From contig CM074858.1 in assembly GCA_037501455.1 (NCBI GenBank), forward strand, positions 82,124,501 through 82,188,500: a DNA stretch of 64,000 nt. Direction: 5' to 3'. The notes under the pieces were generated by a model that saw only the letters and a program-made list of their open reading frames with translations, made no database searches and was not told the origin of the DNA. Position numbers and translations under genes: made by a program. Positions 12,301 through 24,764 of this stretch are shown here, one piece after another. The stretch's first letter is position 1. Every line of letters begins with the position of its first letter. This DNA is from Lantana camara (taxonomy: Eukaryota; Streptophyta; Magnoliopsida; Lamiales; Verbenaceae).

Positions 12301-15300
12301 TATTCATAAAAACTATAGATGTATTATCAAAATTAACCGATCAGGGAACTTATGTAATTTCTCAAACCTCAGGGGAAGTTTGTGTAATAAGATGAAACCT
12401 CAAGGCATGTCAGTTAATTACCCCTTTCTTTTTGCGCAAATGTTCAACGATGTCCAAGTATTTTTGACAAATAGGCAAGACAAGTGAAGCTGGAAGTGAG
12501 AGTGCAGTGAAATATATACTGCCGCAACCAACAGCTGAAACTAAAAGGTAGTCTCTCCTGCATGTAATTGTCTTCCTAAATGTTTAATTTTTTATACTAA
12601 GAAACGGTAACTTGTGGCAATTTTTCCGTCAGGGTCCTTATCATTTACTCTGATGGTGCTATTACATTGTGGGGACTCCGTGAAAGCAAAGCATTATATA
12701 CAAATTGTGGTGGTACTGCTCTGCAATCTATGTATCAAGAAACAAAGAAAGTCACAGCAGTGTGTTGGATTTGCCCTTCTGGAACTAAGGTTGCTCTTGG
12801 TTACAGCAATGGAGATATAATCCTTTGGAGCGTTCTGTCTTCATCGGATGCAAAGACTGAACAAAACGAATTGAATTCTAGTCATATTACTCCTATTTGT
12901 AAGCTGAACCTTGGATACAAAGCAGATAAAATTCCGATAGCAAAGTTGAAATGGGCTGATGCAGATGGAAAGTCGAGTCGGTTGTACGTTTTAGGATGCT
13001 CAGACTCTCAGTCTGCCAACTTGTTGCAGGTACTAAACCCTCCCTAATTATTTTTTTCAGTTCCAAATCAATTTTGATGATAAAAGGAGCTATTTATAAG
13101 TTTCAGACCAAGAGGGGAAGTGTGTGTAATTACAGAGAGATACAATTTACAAAAGATGTCAGTGTATTTGGATAAACTAGCCACATAATTGCCCTTTTCG
13201 CTGACTTTGTATTTTGTAAAGTTGATTTACAGTTTTGCTGACTTTGTAAATTAATGTAATGTGGCAGGTAGTTCTACTGAATGAATATACCGAATCCCGC
13301 ACTATAAAATTAGGCCTTCATCCTTCTGAGTCCTCGGTTGACATGGAGATTACTACATGCTCCTCAACTGAACAAAACAAGCATAGGCGTGATTCTCTTC
13401 TTTTACTTGGGAAGTCAAGTCATATCCACGCCTATGATGATTCTTTGATCGAAAGATACCTCGTACAGTTACAAAATAAGTCCTCCCCTTCGCTTCCAAA
13501 AGAGGCAATGATCAAGCTACCTTACGGCGATTCAAGCATCACCGTAACCAAATTCATGACAGCAGTTTCATGCATGCCATGTTCCACTGACGAGGTAATC
13601 TCAAATAGCTTGACAAATAAGATGATGATGCTTTTGTTACATAACATATATTTATTTCTTTATTATTATTCATGGGGTTTTAGGACTTGAATCTGCTGGA
13701 TAAAAACATCTTACCACTTTTTCCATTTGAAAAAAGTGTAAAAGATGGAAGCAACTCAAATTCGACCACCTCTAGTTCATTTTCCAAGGCTAGGAACTTG
13801 TTTATAACCGGACATAGTTCTGGGGCAGTTAACTTCTGGGATGCATCTCTCCCGCTTTTGCTTCCAGTGGCATCAATAACTCAACAGGTAAAGTGGCACC
13901 TTGAGGCTCAGTATAATTTCTCCACATATTGTTTTTTAATGATGGGTTAAGCACGGCCGAACTGCTAAACTGTTAAACTGAAAATAATGTATTTATATGC
14001 AACAGTTTTTAGCTGTAGTTACCATTGCTAGGTTGAAAACAATTTAAAAGTACGATGCTGGTAATTTACAGGCAACAGAAAATGGGTAAAATGTCCAACA
14101 AAATATGTAGAGCCACATAAACTTTATTAGATCAATGCAAATATTTTGTTCCTTTTTCTCATTTGATTCAAAAGAGCAAGTCTATCCATGCAATGGCATA
14201 GATGAAATTCATTATACCTTTTTGAATATTCTATAATCTAATTATGGTTACTTCTACGTCTTATGTATTTCGACAGTTACCTAAGGTCCTAAGCAGTATT
14301 TTATTTTGTATATTTGATTATGCAGAGTGACAATGATTCTTCTACAAGTGGCATACCATTGACAGCATTGCACTTCAGCTACGATTCGCACATTCTCATG
14401 TCTGGAGACCAAAGTGGAGCAGTAAAGAAATTCCCTTGATAATTTCGAAACTTATTCTTGGAATATATGCTTGTATATTTATATGATATGATATTAACAA
14501 GTAAATCATTTTTGCAGGTTCGTATATACACCTTAAAGCCTGAGGCTTTTGCCCCCCAGACCACTTTCGTCCCATTCCAAGGTACATATTAACATATACG
14601 TTCATACAAGCATGTATAATATTTGTTTCAAGATAGCTTCCATGGTATGAGTTTTTCTCAAATCCCTGTGCCGGTTTTAGGAACTTCAAAGAAGGGAAAC
14701 AGTCACATCATTCGTAAAATCAAAGTGATGAAGGTTAATGGTGCAGTACTCTCTATAAACACAACTGAAAATCTAAAACTCCTTGCTGTTGGATCTGAAC
14801 AAGGATATGTAAGCTTGCTTTCCTGCCGCCTCCATTCTAAATGGAAAGAAAATATGTTTTCTATTATTGTGTTTTTAGTTTTTTCTTTTCTCTACTAAAA
14901 GGATACGGTTTACTTATTGAAACAGGTGGTCTTAATCGATCCAGAGGGTCCCACAGTCTTGTACCAAAGACACATTGTTAGTGAGCTCAGCACAGGGATT
15001 ATTTCAATGCATTTTGAGAGTTGCAACTTTCATGGCTTTGAGAAGAATGCTATTATTGTGGCAACAAAAGATTCATCTTTTTTGACTCTTGAGAGGGATA
15101 CAGGAAATACACTAAGCACTGGTATAGTTCGTCCAAACAAACCTTCGAGAGCTTTATTTACACAGATTTTAGGTGAGTGTCCTTTTCCTTGTGTTGTTTT
15201 TGCATAATAATTTGGATCTGTAGAAGTATACTAATGAAGCACTTTGCACACTTAAATTAGAAAAGAATAGCACTGTAAGAATTAATCAATCACAGGTTTA

Positions 15301-18300
15301 AAGATATATTGAAATTTGAATACTTTCAAATGCTCAATTTGAATATTTATGCTTGACAATCTGTGTGATGTTGATTCATGAATGGGAGGACTAGATAATT
15401 AACCAAAATCTTCGCCGATTCAAAACTGATTTTGTGGGTGTAGAGGGCAAAATGCCCCAAGGCCTGTAAATAATGAAAGAACAAAATTTAACTTCATCAA
15501 CATTTAATGACATGGAAATGGAAAACATCACACAGGTAAAGGTTCTAGCATGCCAGATGTTACAGATATCAACATCAGCAATTCTGACAACTCCACATCG
15601 AAGCAATCATATGTATTACTATGTTCGGAGAAAGCAGTTTATGCGTATTCCTTGGTGAATTTGGTCCAGGTACTAGTGCTACTATCATGTAGCTAGTTTA
15701 CTGTAAAATCAGCGAAATCGAAATCTCTTTTGTACAGAGGGTGGACCCCACTCATCCCCGCCAATACAAATAAATAATTATGGAGTGTCTTGTACTTTAA
15801 TTGGTTTGTGATTGTGGTCCATGCCTGGTGCACAAGAACTTTAGCAGAAAAGTGAGCTAATATATTTTTTCGATAGTTACACTAACATCTCTGTGAGTTT
15901 TCTTTAATTACAGTAACTTCCCCTCAGGTTTGCAAACAATTACAGAAACTTTTCTTCAGATTTCCAAAGAATTGCAAAAATTTACACTACCAAAAACTTT
16001 ACATCTCTGGATCAATGAATTTTGACGATAACATGCCCATTTTTTTTATGAACTCTATTTTGACCTTGTCACTTAATGGTCAATATTTGGCAAACCTCGT
16101 GATAATTCAGGGGAAATTTTGGTAATTAGGCCAAACTTCTGGGTATGTCCCTGTAATTATCCCTATAATTTTCTTTTTCTATAATCTCCTTTACTATTCA
16201 TACACAGGGTGTTAAAAAGGTTCTCTACAAAAAGAAATTTGCTTCATCTTGTTACTGGGCATCAACCTTTGGCTCTCCTGAAGTTGGACTTACACTTCTC
16301 TTCACCTCTGGAAAAATTGAGATTAGGTGATACATTTCTCTAAAAACTCTTAATAATAAAGCAAAATTCTTTCCTTAGTTTCAATATATTTTAGACCCTT
16401 TATACAAAGCAATTGATTTAGTTTTGCTAATTTAAATATATAATCAGGTCCCTCCCAGAGTTCTCTCTTGTGAAGGAAAGTTCAATCAGAGCACTCACAT
16501 TTTCAAGTTTCAGACCATTCTCAATATCCGACATTACATTGTCTTCATCCGACGATGGTGAACTCATTATTGTAAGTTAGCATTTGTCCGTAAATATATA
16601 CAGTCCCTTACAAAGTCTGTAACTAAAAATCTCTGTATACTCTCTATAATCAGGTCAATGGTAATCAGGAAATACTCTTCGTCTCTACTTGGATCCATAA
16701 GGAGGCTTACAGGTAATAAGGGGTTGTCAACAAGATCTAATTTCCCATAATGCTATATTTTGGGTACAAACAATTCAAGAATATATTTTTTGTCCATCTG
16801 AATGAGGTGCATTTAAACACTTTGCTATTTAAGTTATCTTTTCATGCACTTCATCATCCACTTCGTATATGGTTTTGTACGTTGCCTAATGTTATCTTTC
16901 TCGGTGAAATACTCCCACGGGATTCCATCACTTGGAACTTGATCATTCTAGTTACACTCAAAATATAAGAGTTTCAACGCATAGCGAATTGGAATATTAT
17001 GTTAGGAAAATGTTAATCTCAAAAATGAGTTAGGCTGGCAAAGTGCAAACATGGGTACCAATCTTATTTCAGTTACTACATTTTACGCTAATGAGGATAA
17101 AGATGTTGGTGCTCTTTAGTATATGAATTCTATTCTTATTAATTTCTTATGATTTTCCATGTTATTATTGCCACAATCCATCCAGATTTCTGGACTGTAT
17201 TTCCCAAGTTCTTAACAAAGACCTCATCACTGCTCAAGGGACTATCTCTTCACCTTCCGTTAAAGAAAAGAAAAAGGTTCGTAACGGCACTCATGTCACT
17301 CTTATTCCTATTTTGTGTATATTTCATGAATTTCCAATTTTATATTTATTCTAAAAAATATGGTTGAACAGAGTATGTTCAGCTCTGTGATGAAAGATAG
17401 TAAGGGTGCAAAATCAAAGAATGGGCTTGAAGTGGAAAGTGAAGATTCTGTACAAAGTATCGAAGAACTATCGATCGTGTTTTCGGCTGTCAACTTTCCG
17501 ACTGATACCGAAACTGAGGAAAAGGCCATTATGAATGATGAGGATGTGGATTTGGATATAGGTAAGTAATTACAATTGGTAAGCATTGTCAAAATTCGTT
17601 AATGATTAGATATCATGATATTAAGGGCGAATTACATTTTCTACCCGAAGGTTTGGTGAAACTACAATTTGATCTTTCTAGTTTGCAAAATTACAATAAA
17701 TTTTCAAAAGTTCCAAATGCTAGGGATTATACTGAAATTATTCAAACCTAAGCGATCAATATGTAATTTCTCCTAAACTCGTAGCAAATGTAATTCACCC
17801 TTATATCAATAAACAAAAAGTAAACCAGAATAATTGAAATAAAATAACTTCCATAATAAACCAAAAATAATTCCCATATTCACGCAATACAATTCTCCCA
17901 ATAAATTAAAGTACATCACAGGGAGGAAATTAAAGAAATGCTGAACACTCTCCATGAGCTTTATCCTTTATCTCATAAACTCAGCTGATTGTATTCACAT
18001 GTCATGCATTCTTAATGGTTAAGGCAATCACATTATTCAGTTTATTGAAATTGTTCGTCATTCTTCATCGTGGTTTATGTTCGCAAGATGACATCGACAT
18101 TGACTATCCAAAAGAGAAATCAAAAGGATATCCAGTGATGGCAGGATTAAATAAACAAAACATTACGAATACGTTTCAGGCGATTAAAGGTAAGTCTGGG
18201 AGTGAAATAAGACCTCGTATCTGTAATAGTGAGAACATATTACATATTCAGTTTATTAGTGCGTGAATCATAGCTGTGATTATGATTTATACAGGCAAGT

Positions 18301-19378
18301 TCAAACATGCGAAGGTGAAGACTGAGAAAGTGCCAGTAAATGATGAGCCACAAGACGAGAAAACTGGTGCTGTTGACCAAATAAAGAAAAAATATGGTTA
18401 TGCTTCCTCTAGCGTAAGTACTTGCACGCATGCATGACATTAAGTCATTAACTGCTGTGTGCGATCAAGGGTGGTTCTTGTAATTTCCGTTAAACAAGAG
18501 GTGTTTTCTGTAAATAGACCAAACTTCATTGAAGTATTCGATAGCCCAATGCTACTTTTACCACCAAGAAGTCAAGAGCTCCTTGCAAAAATCGAACTCA
18601 TGATGGTTGATACGATATAATGGAGATGTCTAAAAAGTAGAATACAAGCTTTCAAAATATTTATCTATTGTTTGCAAACCCTTAAGGGAACACTTTGGGA
18701 GAGTTTGAAAAAAAATTTAGCTCACTAATTGAATTAGCTAGAAGGGTGTAAGGTTATTTTCAGAAATAACTGTAAGTTTGTGTAGCCTAATAAAAATGTT
18801 TCTCAACTTTTTTTCCGAAATAACTCAACTGCCTTTTTTTTTTTTAATGATTATTTTTAACTTTGTTTTTTCTAATACTTACCTCTTTCATCGTTCCAAC
18901 TTTTTAAGACTTTAACTTCTACTTCTTTTGGAAAAAAAAAGAAAAAGAAGTTCGAAGTTTCTGCTAACATAGCCCTAATTTAAATGAATCTCTGATATGA
19001 CTGCATGCAGGAGTCAAGTGTTGCAAATATGGCAAAGACCAAGCTAAGTGAAAATTTGAAGAAGTTGCAGGTAGTATATCGAGATTTCCTGTTAATATTA
19101 TATCCCATTATAAACTATGATTTGTTCTCTTCATTGGATATAATTGTCTGGTTATTACTGTAGGCTTTGCACCAAGGAAGTAGAAAGTCTTGAAATGTTT
19201 CTCTTTGTAGCGTGCAAGATATATTCGTGAAGATGATGAAATTCATTCATTTTTGGTTCAATTTGTGCAGGGCATCAGCCTAAAAACTAGCGATATGCAG
19301 GATAATGCGCGCTCTTTCTCTTCGATGGCGAAAGAGGTGTTGCGATTTGCGGAAAATGACAAAAAAGGATCCTCGTGA
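9309..19378 (+). CDS. Tomosyn-like / Lgl-family WD40 protein with R-SNARE-like tail
   Basis: This gene probably regulates SNARE-dependent vesicle fusion, as tomosyn and Lgl proteins do. My model has 25 exons: 9309-9356, 11026-11156, 11427-11511, 11618-11671, 11797-11888, 11973-12076, 12475-12547, 12633-13029, 13268-13594, 13684-13887, 14326-14421, 14518-14581, 14681-14808, 14926-15172, 15444-15465, 15549-15669, 16208-16326, 16448-16571, 16654-16712, 17186-17276, 17372-17561, 18088-18189, 18295-18413, 19011-19070, 19271-19378. It totals 3165 nt (1054 residues) with all phases agreeing. The N-terminus MSVFVKKLVERASLKK and the block INPRLIFHYGIPSG match plant tomosyns. WD40-like blades follow (YVGDSSGDVSVLR, LIIYSDGAITLWGLR, TGHSSGAVNFWDASL). 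The C-terminus (GAVDQIKKKYGY to LKTSDMQDNARSF) is the v-SNARE-like motif. Length is near the Arabidopsis TYN-type proteins. Weak point: the 15444-15465 micro-exon. Confidence 0.9.
11672..11796 (+). other. GC-AG intron
   Basis: The exon ends ATCGAG and the intron starts GCAAGT, the standard context for the rare GC donor. The acceptor is TTTGTAG at 11796. Only this junction keeps HIEAWDVDK in frame, matching the IEVWD block of the family. Confidence 0.8.
12127..12426. repeat. Foldback element in tomosyn intron 6
   Basis: The left arm (TAATTACACTGG, CTGAGGTTTG, GGAAATTACA) and the right arm are inverted copies; read on the other strand the right arm gives TAATTAACTGAC, TTGAGGTTTC, GAAATTACAT. 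The arms are about 90 nt around an AT-rich centre. It is one member of a family dispersed through this window, marked by repeated AATTAC and GAGGTTTG words. Confidence 0.6.
15444..15669 (+). other. Problem junction in the tomosyn-like gene (22-nt micro-exon model)
   Basis: Read without an intron, the frame after acceptor TAGAG|GGCAAAATG looks coding (GQNAPRPVNNERTK) but meets TAA TGA at 15505-15510. An alternative keeps the gene open: exon 15444-15465, intron 15466-15548 (GTAAAT...TTCTAG), then exon 15549-15669. Both are sequence-compatible. The first would truncate the protein before its SNARE-like tail. Confidence 0.45.
15871..16165. repeat. Foldback element in the tomosyn intron before 16208
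   Basis: The left arm holds TTAATTACAGTAACTTCCCC and CTCAGGTTTG. The right arm ends with the inverse pattern (TTCAGGGGAAATTTTGGTAA, then CCCTGTAATTAT). It has the same composition and layout as the copy at 12127-12426. Confidence 0.5.
17617..17806. repeat. Short foldback element in the tomosyn intron after 17561
   Basis: The termini GATATTAAGGGCGAATTACA and, on the other strand, GATATAAGGGTGAATTACAT form a roughly 20-bp inverted repeat around a 190-bp element. It belongs to the same AATTAC-rich type. Confidence 0.55.
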
Positions 19379-19568
19379 AGACATGATCCTCTTCTTGCTT
19401 TGTTTGGTTTGGGTTGCTCATATTAACACTAATTATCTCAATTAATTAATTCTTTTGTGTGAAGGGCGTTAGAATATATGATGGAAAAACTTGCTGCGTG
19501 TATATGATTTGTCTGAGTTTCTTTTCATGTAAATTATGATTGGAAGTATTATGTGTTGACTGTTGCCT

Positions 19569-19607
19569 ATATAAGAATCTCATTGTTTTTTTTTTTTTTT
19601 TCCACAC
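19569..19607 (-). mobile_element. SINE, 3' part: 19-bp TSD plus poly(A), split by the array
   Basis: On the plus strand the target duplication (19569-19587, ATATAAGAATCTCATTGTT) runs into a T tract (to 19601) and CCACAC. On the minus strand this is the poly(A) tail end of a retroposon. The matching duplication lies at 37666-37684, 18 kb away. Confidence 0.8.
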
Positions 19608-20181
19608 TGATACGAATTAACGTATCGGAGGAGACTTTAGAGCAGTCTCGTGCTCATAAGAATAAGGGGGTGAGAAGAGAAGGATAATCCGGAGGACCGT
19701 CCGGCCGGTTGAAGATTAGGAGAGAAAGAGATTTGAGAGAGAGAGTTTAGGAATTTCGATTATTATTTCTGATACGTAAAATAATACAAGAAGAACAATA
19801 TATAATAAAAGATTTCAGACTTCTACCAACTCCTAAGGAAATAAATAACTTAGTATTAAACCTATCCTATCCTAGACTAAAATAAACCAACTAATATATA
19901 TCGTAAATATTGATATTGATCCTATCCGATTCCAACTCGCTCTCTTGATACACCATATATCTTACGAATATTTGATACACCATATCTCTTCTTATTTTCT
20001 CTTGATACACCCTATTTTCGTCCATATCACTCTCCCACCCTTCACAAACCACCTTGTCCTCAAGGTGTAATTCCGGAACACCCTAAACATTGCCCATCGG
20101 TTCCCAGGAGATGCTATCACTTGCAACCGTGTCCTTGGAGATAGAAAGGACTTCCTCGGAATTATCTTTGTCAATAATTAC

Positions 20182-20556
20182 TTATTTGGTGTTGAAGGAC
20201 GTAGCCATTTCAGAAGTACTGATAGGTTCAGGATCCGTTGTAGGAGCAGGGTGATTGTTCATGCCATCAGAATCGACAGCAACATTCTGATCAGTTTCCG
20301 TCCCATTACCGCTAACAACAGTTGTAGGACCCACCGGGTTATGGGCAAACGTGGCAGTAGTTTCCCCAGCCCTAGGCGCAATCGCCGTTTCAGGCTTTTC
20401 ACGCGGCTTTTCTGTCTTAGCCACGAAGAGATTAAAATTTTGCACGGTCTGTCTCATGGCCTGGATCGAGGAGATTATGATATCAATCTGTTTCAGAGTT
20501 TCCTTCAAATTCGTGTTGATTCGCTGCAAACTGGACACACTAACCGTTTCAGCCAT
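20182..20556 (-). pseudogene. Array internal ORF 1, truncated by nonsense codon
   Basis: It starts ATG in MAETVSVSSLQRINTNLKE and stays open for 124 codons. It then ends at a TAA (20179-20181) where other copies have GAA. A second lesion, TGG to TAG, lies further on at the NVWGV motif. This copy is next to the left LTR and has several private changes, as expected of one of the older units. Confidence 0.75.
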
Positions 20557-20888
20557 CCTCTCAATGAAAGCACCAATGATACGAATTAACGTATCGGAGG
20601 AGACTTTAGAGCAGTCTCGTGCTCATAAGAATAAGGGGGTGAGAAGAGAAGGATAATCCGGAGGACCGTCCGGCCGGTTGAAGATTAGGAGAGAAAGAGA
20701 TTTGAGAGAGAGTTTAAGAATTGAGATTATTATTTCTGATACGTAAAATAATACAAGAAGAACAATATATAATAAAAGACATCAGACTTCTACCAACTCC
20801 TAAGGAAATAAATAACGTAGTATTAACCCTATCCTATCCAAGACTAAAATAAACCAACTAATATATATCGTAAATATTGATATTGATC

Positions 20889-21524
20889 CTATCCGATTCC
20901 AACTCGTCTCTCTTGATACACCATATCTCTTACAAATATCTGATACACCATATCTCTTGCTATCATCTCTTGATACACACTATTTTCGTCCATATCACTC
21001 TCCCACCCTTCACAAATCACCTTGTCCTCAAGGTGTAATTCCGGAACACCCCAAACATTGCCCATCGGTTCCCAGGAGATCCCATCACTTGCAACCGTGT
21101 CCTTGGAGATAGAAAGGACTTCCTCGGAATTATCTTTTTCAATAATTACTTCTTTGGTGTTGAAGGACGTAGCCATTTCAGAAGTACTGATAGGTTCAGG
21201 ATCCGTTGTAGGAGCAGGGTGATTGTTCATGCCATCAGAATCGACAGTAACATTCTGATCAGTTTCCGTCCCATTACCGCTAACAACAGTTGTAGGACCC
21301 ACCGGGTTATGGGCAAACATGGCAGTAGTTTCCCCAGCCCTAGGCGCAATCGCCGTTTCAGGCTTTTCACGCGGCTTTTCTGTCTTAGCCACGGAGGGAC
21401 TAAAATTTTGCACGGTCTGTCTCATGGACTGGATCGAGGAAATTATGATATCAATCTGTTTCAGAGTTTCCTTCAAATTCGTATCGATTCGCTGCAAACT
21501 GGACACACTAACCGTTTCAGCCAT
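20889..21524 (-). CDS. Array internal ORF 2 (gag/pol-end fusion-like protein)
   Basis: This open frame of 211 codons starts 20 nt inside the internal domain. The N-terminal 60 residues are predicted helical (MAETVSVSSLQRIDTNLKE...). The middle is acidic and low-complexity (PTTVVSGNGTETDQN, EVIIEKDNSEEVLSI). The end is WEPMGNVWGVPELHLEDKV. That last motif resembles the extreme C-terminus of some plant gypsy polyproteins. I infer a deletion derivative that keeps only the two ends of Gag-Pol. The frame runs across the PPT and stops inside the LTR. No RT, protease or integrase is present, so mobility would need a helper. Confidence 0.6.
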   Translation of the reverse strand: MAETVSVSSLQRIDTNLKETLKQIDIIISSIQSMRQTVQNFSPSVAKTEKPREKPETAIAPRAGETTAMFAHNPVGPTTVVSGNGTETDQNVTVDSDGMNNHPAPTTDPEPISTSEMATSFNTKEVIIEKDNSEEVLSISKDTVASDGISWEPMGNVWGVPELHLEDKVICEGWESDMDENSVYQEMIARDMVYQIFVRDMVYQERRVGIG

Positions 21525-21806
21525 CCTCTCAATGAAAGCACCAATGATACGAATTAACGTATCGGAGGAGACTTTAGAGCAGTCTCGTGCTCATAAGAAT
21601 AAGGAGGTGAGAAGAGAAGGATAATCCGGAGGACCGTCCGGCCGGTTGAAGATTAGGAGAGAAAGAGATTTGAGAGAGAGTTTAAGAATTGAGATTATTA
21701 TTTCTGATACGTAAAATAATACAAGAAGAACAATATATAATAAAAGACTTCAGACTTCTACCAACTCCTAAGGAAATAAATAACGTAGTATTAAACCTAT
21801 CCTATC

Positions 21807-22493
21807 CTAAACTAAAATAAACCAACTAATATATATCGTAAATATTGATATTGATCCTATCCGATTCCAACTCGTCTCTCTTGATACACCATATCTCTTT
21901 ACGAATATCTGATACACTATATCTCTTGCTATTATCTCTTGATACACCCTATTTTCGTCCATATCACTCTCCCACCCTTCACAAACCACCTTGTCCTCAA
22001 GGTGTAATTCCGGAACACCCCAAACATTGCCCATCGGTTCCCAGGAGATGCCATTACTTACAACCGTGTCCTTGGAGATAGAAAGGACTTCCTCGGAATT
22101 ATCTTTTTCAATAATTACTTCTTTGGTGTTGAAGGACGTAGCTATTTCAGAAGTACTGATAGGTTCAGGATCCGTTGTAGGAGCAGGGTGATTGTTCAAG
22201 CCATCAGAATCGACAGCAACATTCTGATCAGTTTCCGTCCCATTACCACTAACAACAGTTGTAGGACCCACCGGGTTATGGGCAAACATGGCAGTAGTTT
22301 CCCCAGCCCTAGGCGCAATCGCCGTTTCAGGCTTTTCACGCGGCTTTTCTGTCTTAGCCACGAAGGGACTGAAATTTTGTACGGTCTGTCTCATGGCCTG
22401 GATCGAGGAAATTATGATATCAATCTGTTGCAGAGTTTCCTTCAAATTTGTATCGATTCGCTGCAAACTGGACACACTAACCGTTTCAGCCAT
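21807..22493 (-). CDS. Array internal ORF 3, open (228 aa)
   Basis: It has the same layout as ORF 2 with intact ATG and frame. It extends 17 codons further into the LTR (ending SIFTIYISWFILV) because the LTR frame differs by one base near the end. It belongs to the sequence subtype with REKPETAIAPRAGETTAMF. Confidence 0.6.
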   Translation of the reverse strand: MAETVSVSSLQRIDTNLKETLQQIDIIISSIQAMRQTVQNFSPFVAKTEKPREKPETAIAPRAGETTAMFAHNPVGPTTVVSGNGTETDQNVAVDSDGLNNHPAPTTDPEPISTSEIATSFNTKEVIIEKDNSEEVLSISKDTVVSNGISWEPMGNVWGVPELHLEDKVVCEGWESDMDENRVYQEIIARDIVYQIFVKRYGVSRETSWNRIGSISIFTIYISWFILV

Positions 22494-22792
22494 CCTCTCA
22501 ATGAAAGCACCAATGATACGAATTAACGTATCGGAGGGGACTTTAGAGCAGTTTCGTGCTCATAAGACTAAGGGGGTGAGAAGAGAAGGATAATCCGGAG
22601 GACCGTCCGGCCGGTTGAAGATTAGGAGAGAAAGAGATTTGACAGAGAGTTTAAGAATTGAGATTATTATTTCTGATACGTAAAATAATACAAGAAGAAC
22701 AATATATACTAAAAGACTTCAGATTTCTACCAACTCCTAAGGAAATAAATAACGTAAGGAAATAAATAACGTAGTATTAAACCTATCCTATC

Positions 22793-23380
22793 CTAAACTA
22801 AAATAAACCAACTAATATATATCGTAAATATTGATATTGATCCTATCCGATTCCAACTCGTCTCTCTTGATACACCATATCTCTTTACGAATATCTGATA
22901 CACTATATCTCTTGCTATTATCTCTTGATACACCCTATTTTCGTCCATATCACTCTCCCACCCTTCACAAACCACCTTGTCCTCAAGGTGTAATTCCGGA
23001 ACACCCCAAACATTGCCCATCGGTTCCCAGGAGATGCCATCACTTGCAACCGTGTCCTTGGAGATAGAAAGGACTTCCTCGGAATTATCTTTTTCAATAA
23101 TTACTTCTTTGGTGTTGAAGGACTTAGCCATTTCAGAAGTACTGATAGGTTCAGGATCCGTTGTAGGAGCAGGGTGATTGTTCATGCCATCAGAATCGAC
23201 AGTAACATTCTGATCAGTTTCCGTCCCATTACCGCTAACAACAGTTGTAGGACCCACCGGGTTATGGGCGAACATGGCAGTAGTTTCCCCAGCCCTAGGC
23301 GCAATCGCTGTTTCAGGCTTTTCATGCGGCTTTTCAGTCTTAGCCACGAAGGGACTAAAATTTTGCACGGTCTGTCTCAT
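22793..23380 (-). pseudogene. Array internal ORF 4, nonsense in the N-terminal part
   Basis: A CAG to TAG change at 23384-23386 (codon before AMRQTV) separates the first 35 codons. The remaining 195-codon frame begins at MRQTVQ. The rest is of the same subtype as ORF 3. Confidence 0.65.
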
Positions 23381-23778
23381 GGCCTAGATCGAGAAAATTA
23401 TGATATCAATCTGTTTCAGAGTTTCCTTCATATTCGTATCGATTCGCTGCAAACTGGACACACTAACCGTTTCAGCCATCCTCTCAATGAAAGCACCAAT
23501 GATACGAAGTAACGTATCGGAGGAGACTTTAGAGCAGTCTCGTCCTCATAAGAATAAGGGGGTGAGAAGAGAAGGATAATCCGGAGGACCGTCCGGCTGG
23601 TTGAAGATTAGGAGACAAAGAGATTTGAGAGAGAGTTTAAGAATTGAGATTATTATTTCTGATACGTAAAATAATACAAGAAGAACAATATATACTAAAA
23701 GACTTCAGACTTCTACCAGCTCCTAAGGAAATAAATAACGTAAGGAAATAAATAACGTAGTATTAAACCTATCCTATC

Positions 23779-24465
23779 CTAAACTAAAATAAACCAACTA
23801 ATATATATCGTAAATATTGATATTGATCCTATCCGATTCCAACTCGTCTCTCTTGATACACCATATCTCTTTACGAATATCTGATACACCATATCTCTTG
23901 CTATTATCTCTTGATACACCCTATTTTCGTCCATATCACTCTGCCACCCTTCACAAACCACCTTGTCCTCAAGGTGTAATTCCGGAACACCCCAAACATT
24001 GCCCATCGTTTCCCAGGAGATGCCATTACTTGCAACCGTGTCCTTGGAGATAGAAAGGACTTCCTCGGAATTATCTTTTTCAATAATTACTTCTTTGGTG
24101 TTGAAGGACGTAGCCATTTCAGAAGTACTGATAGGTTCAGGATCCATTGTAGGAGCAGGGTGATTGTTCATGCCATCAGAATCGACAGCAACATTCTGAT
24201 CAGTTTCCGTCCCATTACCGCTAACAACAGTTGTAGGACCCACCGGGTTATGGGCGAACATGGCAGTAGTTTCCCCAGCCCTAGGCGCAATCGCCGTTTC
24301 AGGCTTTTCACGCGGCTTTTCTGTCTTAGCCACGAAGGGACTAAAATTTTGCACGGTCTGTCTCATGGCCTGGATCGAGAAAATTATGATATCAATCTGT
24401 TTCAGAGTTTTCTTCAAATTCGTATCGATTCGCTGCAAACTGGACACACTAACCGTTTCAGCCAT
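23779..24465 (-). CDS. Array internal ORF 5, open (228 aa)
   Basis: ATG and frame are intact, subtype as ORF 3. It has small private changes (KKTLKQIDIIIFS; WETMGNVWG instead of WEPMGNVWG). The LTRs on both sides carry the duplicated 17/18-bp step. Confidence 0.6.
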   Translation of the reverse strand: MAETVSVSSLQRIDTNLKKTLKQIDIIIFSIQAMRQTVQNFSPFVAKTEKPREKPETAIAPRAGETTAMFAHNPVGPTTVVSGNGTETDQNVAVDSDGMNNHPAPTMDPEPISTSEMATSFNTKEVIIEKDNSEEVLSISKDTVASNGISWETMGNVWGVPELHLEDKVVCEGWQSDMDENRVYQEIIARDMVYQIFVKRYGVSRETSWNRIGSISIFTIYISWFILV

Positions 24466-24764
24466 CCTCTCAAAGAAAGCACCAATGATACGAAGTAACG
24501 TATCGGAGGAGACTTTAGAGCAGTCTCGTCCTCATAAGAATAAGGGGGTGAGAAGAGAAGGATAATCCGGAGGACCGTCCGGCTGGTTGAAGATTAGGAG
24601 AGAAAGAGATTTGAGAGAGATTTTAAGAATTGAGATTATTATTTCTGATACGTAAAATAATACAAGAAGAACAATATATACTAAAAGACTTCAGACTTCT
24701 ACCAAATCCTAAGGAAATAAATAACGTAAGGAAATAAATAACGTAGTATTAAACCTATCCTATC

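Noticed and set aside
9309..19378. Calling the tomosyn-like gene a pseudogene because of TAA TGA at 15505-15510
   Set aside because: A splice model with consensus sites bypasses both stops and all 25 exons otherwise agree in phase. Kept as an intact gene with a flagged junction.
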